From Ophiobolus disseminans (lineage: Eukaryota; Ascomycota; Dothideomycetes; Pleosporales; Phaeosphaeriaceae), in the NCBI GenBank assembly GCA_010093685.1, contig MU006241.1, positions 1 through 64,000 of the forward strand: a DNA stretch of 64,000 nucleotides, written 5' to 3'. Made by a program: the position numbers and the translations under genes. Shown here piece by piece: positions 62,746-64,000 of this stretch. Below the pieces are notes generated by a model that worked only from the letters and a program-made list of their open reading frames with translations, made no database searches and was not told the origin of the DNA. Numbering within the stretch: the first letter of the stretch is position 1; each line of letters begins with the position of its first letter.

Positions 62746-63776
62746 GGTGGGTATCGATGGCCTGTCGCGTGGCTCTGGGCGCGTCGCTTGCAGTCATCTC
62801 ACACATCTGAAAATATCCTTCATGTTGAGAATGTGTGGGTTCAGTCCAGGTTGGTGGAAGGAAGGGCCGTGGTACCTCCGATGTGAGGCAGGCACGGCTG
62901 ACTGTAACGTCCTTACGTGAAGTTGGTGTGGCCTCTTACACGGAACAACACGATAGTCAATACAATACGTTGCAGCCACCCTACCTCGTCCCCCCTCCCA
63001 CTCGGTTCTTTATGGTAGTCATACTACTACAGGGACCTTGTTCCAATACTTCATGTTCATAAGTGGTGGAGGCATCCGATCTTTCGTCAAGCGCCATGCG
63101 AGTACCATCGTCGAATTTGGCGTGAGCTCCACAACCACACCTTGGATCACGCTTACGTCAAAAGCGCGAATTTAGTCTGGAGCGTCGTCTCTCTGCCAAC
63201 GTGAAGGAATGCGAGGATTGGTTAGGGCTAGGTGCTGAGGCTGAAGGTTCTGACAACGTTCATCGGTTCTTACATATCTTCCTGGAATACTTCCACAATC
63301 ACGTATATGAATGTAAGTTATCTCAAACACTTCTACCTCTCTACCACGAAGTCTGTCTTGTCGGGCCGATCGGTGAGCACCTAGCAAACGATTCATTACT
63401 GAACGGCAAAACGGTGGCCCGCCGGCGCAGTGAATACCGATGACGTGACACCATTAATCATCTATGCCCTAGTGCGTTTGCCACCGCTCCATTCACCATG
63501 ACCTTCGCTAAATATTCGCCTTTAGACTCACTCCTTCCTTCAACCTGCTTAATTAGCACTTAACCTACTCTCTCCAGCCTGATAAACTGTCTTTCAACCT
63601 CCGCGCGACAGGTACGCAAGACCCGCACTGGCACTTCTCCCATACACTGATACTTGTTAGGAACAGTGAAGTCCTCCGCGGTACTGTCGACCGTTGCTGG
63701 AAAGCTCAAACTCGTCAACACACAACTAAGACTGTTCCCTTGGGCTAAAGATTTCCATCTTCCTTCTTCCGTCGGA
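62746..63776. other. Possible remains of the F-box-like gene, and spacer
   Basis: No frame over 80 codons with support. Weak candidates at 63061-63180 and 63201-63443 may be downstream exons of the gene starting at 62606. A pyrimidine-rich leader (63500-63600) precedes the next gene. Confidence 0.35.
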
Positions 63777-64000
63777 ATGTCTTTGACAGCTTTTCCATCA
63801 GAGCTGCTGAGCGGGATTTGTAGAAACCTCGGGCTCTATTACGATGAAGATACTGATGAGCCATACTACAACAACAAGAACTTCCAGTCCCTACGCTTGA
63901 CCTGCAAAGTAAGTAACCCTATACAAAGGTATTATGGGCTCCTTCGCTATTGCCAAAAAGGACTTATATCGCAAGACCACATTTGGTAAGAGAGCTATAC
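63777..64000 (+). CDS. F-box-like gene, 5' part, cut by the window end
   Basis: Starts MSLTAFPSELLSGICRNLGL and continues to NNKNFQSLRLTCK, where a GTAAGT donor follows (near 63909). It matches the exon at 62606 in about half of positions, so the two are tandem paralogues. The remaining exons lie past the end of the window. Confidence 0.6.

Noticed and set aside
1..64000. tRNA or rRNA genes
   Set aside because: No cloverleaf with matching A and B boxes or rRNA core was recognised by eye; the initiator-tRNA match at 4489 is only the retroelement primer site.

Overview
The window is the left end of a chromosome of a filamentous ascomycete (Pezizomycotina). It looks most like a Dothideomycete, but that class is an inference from gene style, not proved. 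The evidence is a terminal (CCCTAA)n telomere, short GT-AG introns of about 45-140 bp in most genes, RIP-like C-to-T decay of repeats near the telomere, an expanded family of HET-domain genes, and fungal-only families (Zn2Cys6 regulator, DUF6594, PL3 pectate lyase).

Layout. 1-4.8 kb: telomere, then two pieces of decayed telomere-linked RecQ helicase (TLH) genes in head-to-tail order, and a 5'-end fragment of a Ty1/copia retrotransposon that abuts, and probably truncated, a HET gene (4.8-6.0 kb). 6.9-20 kb: conserved genes, namely a HAK potassium transporter, a surface metallophosphoesterase, TMA23 (ribosome biogenesis), THG1 (tRNA-His guanylyltransferase, here with a very large insert) and a secreted pectate lyase. 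21.3-33.4 kb: a likely co-regulated catabolic cluster of Baeyer-Villiger-type flavin monooxygenase, MFS transporter, Rieske oxygenase, Zn2Cys6 regulator, cupin and FAD amine oxidase-like enzyme. All four of its promoter regions carry the 8-mer GTGACCGG. 33.6-41.2 kb: a broken ankyrin gene, a DUF6594 membrane protein, a mitochondrial-type P-loop ATPase and a ferroportin-like transporter. 41.5-50.8 kb: three HET genes on + interleaved with two decayed 2EXR-like genes on -, an accessory island built by duplication. 51.4-62.3 kb: dense core genes, namely PAH1 lipin, an FN3/coiled-coil protein, TAF9, CMC1, an SDR of the HSD10 type and UTP11. 62.6 kb to the end: two tandem F-box-like gene starts, the second cut by the window.

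The most interesting candidate system is the 21-33 kb cluster. A Rieske monooxygenase of the choline monooxygenase type, a sarcosine-oxidase-like FAD enzyme and a dedicated transporter and regulator suggest uptake and oxidative demethylation of a quaternary or N-methylated amine. The substrate is an inference. Second are the HET/2EXR module with a shared HET C-terminal domain, and the Thg1 with about 450 extra residues. Exon borders were read by eye from splice signals and reading frame and may be off by a few bases. No database search was possible.
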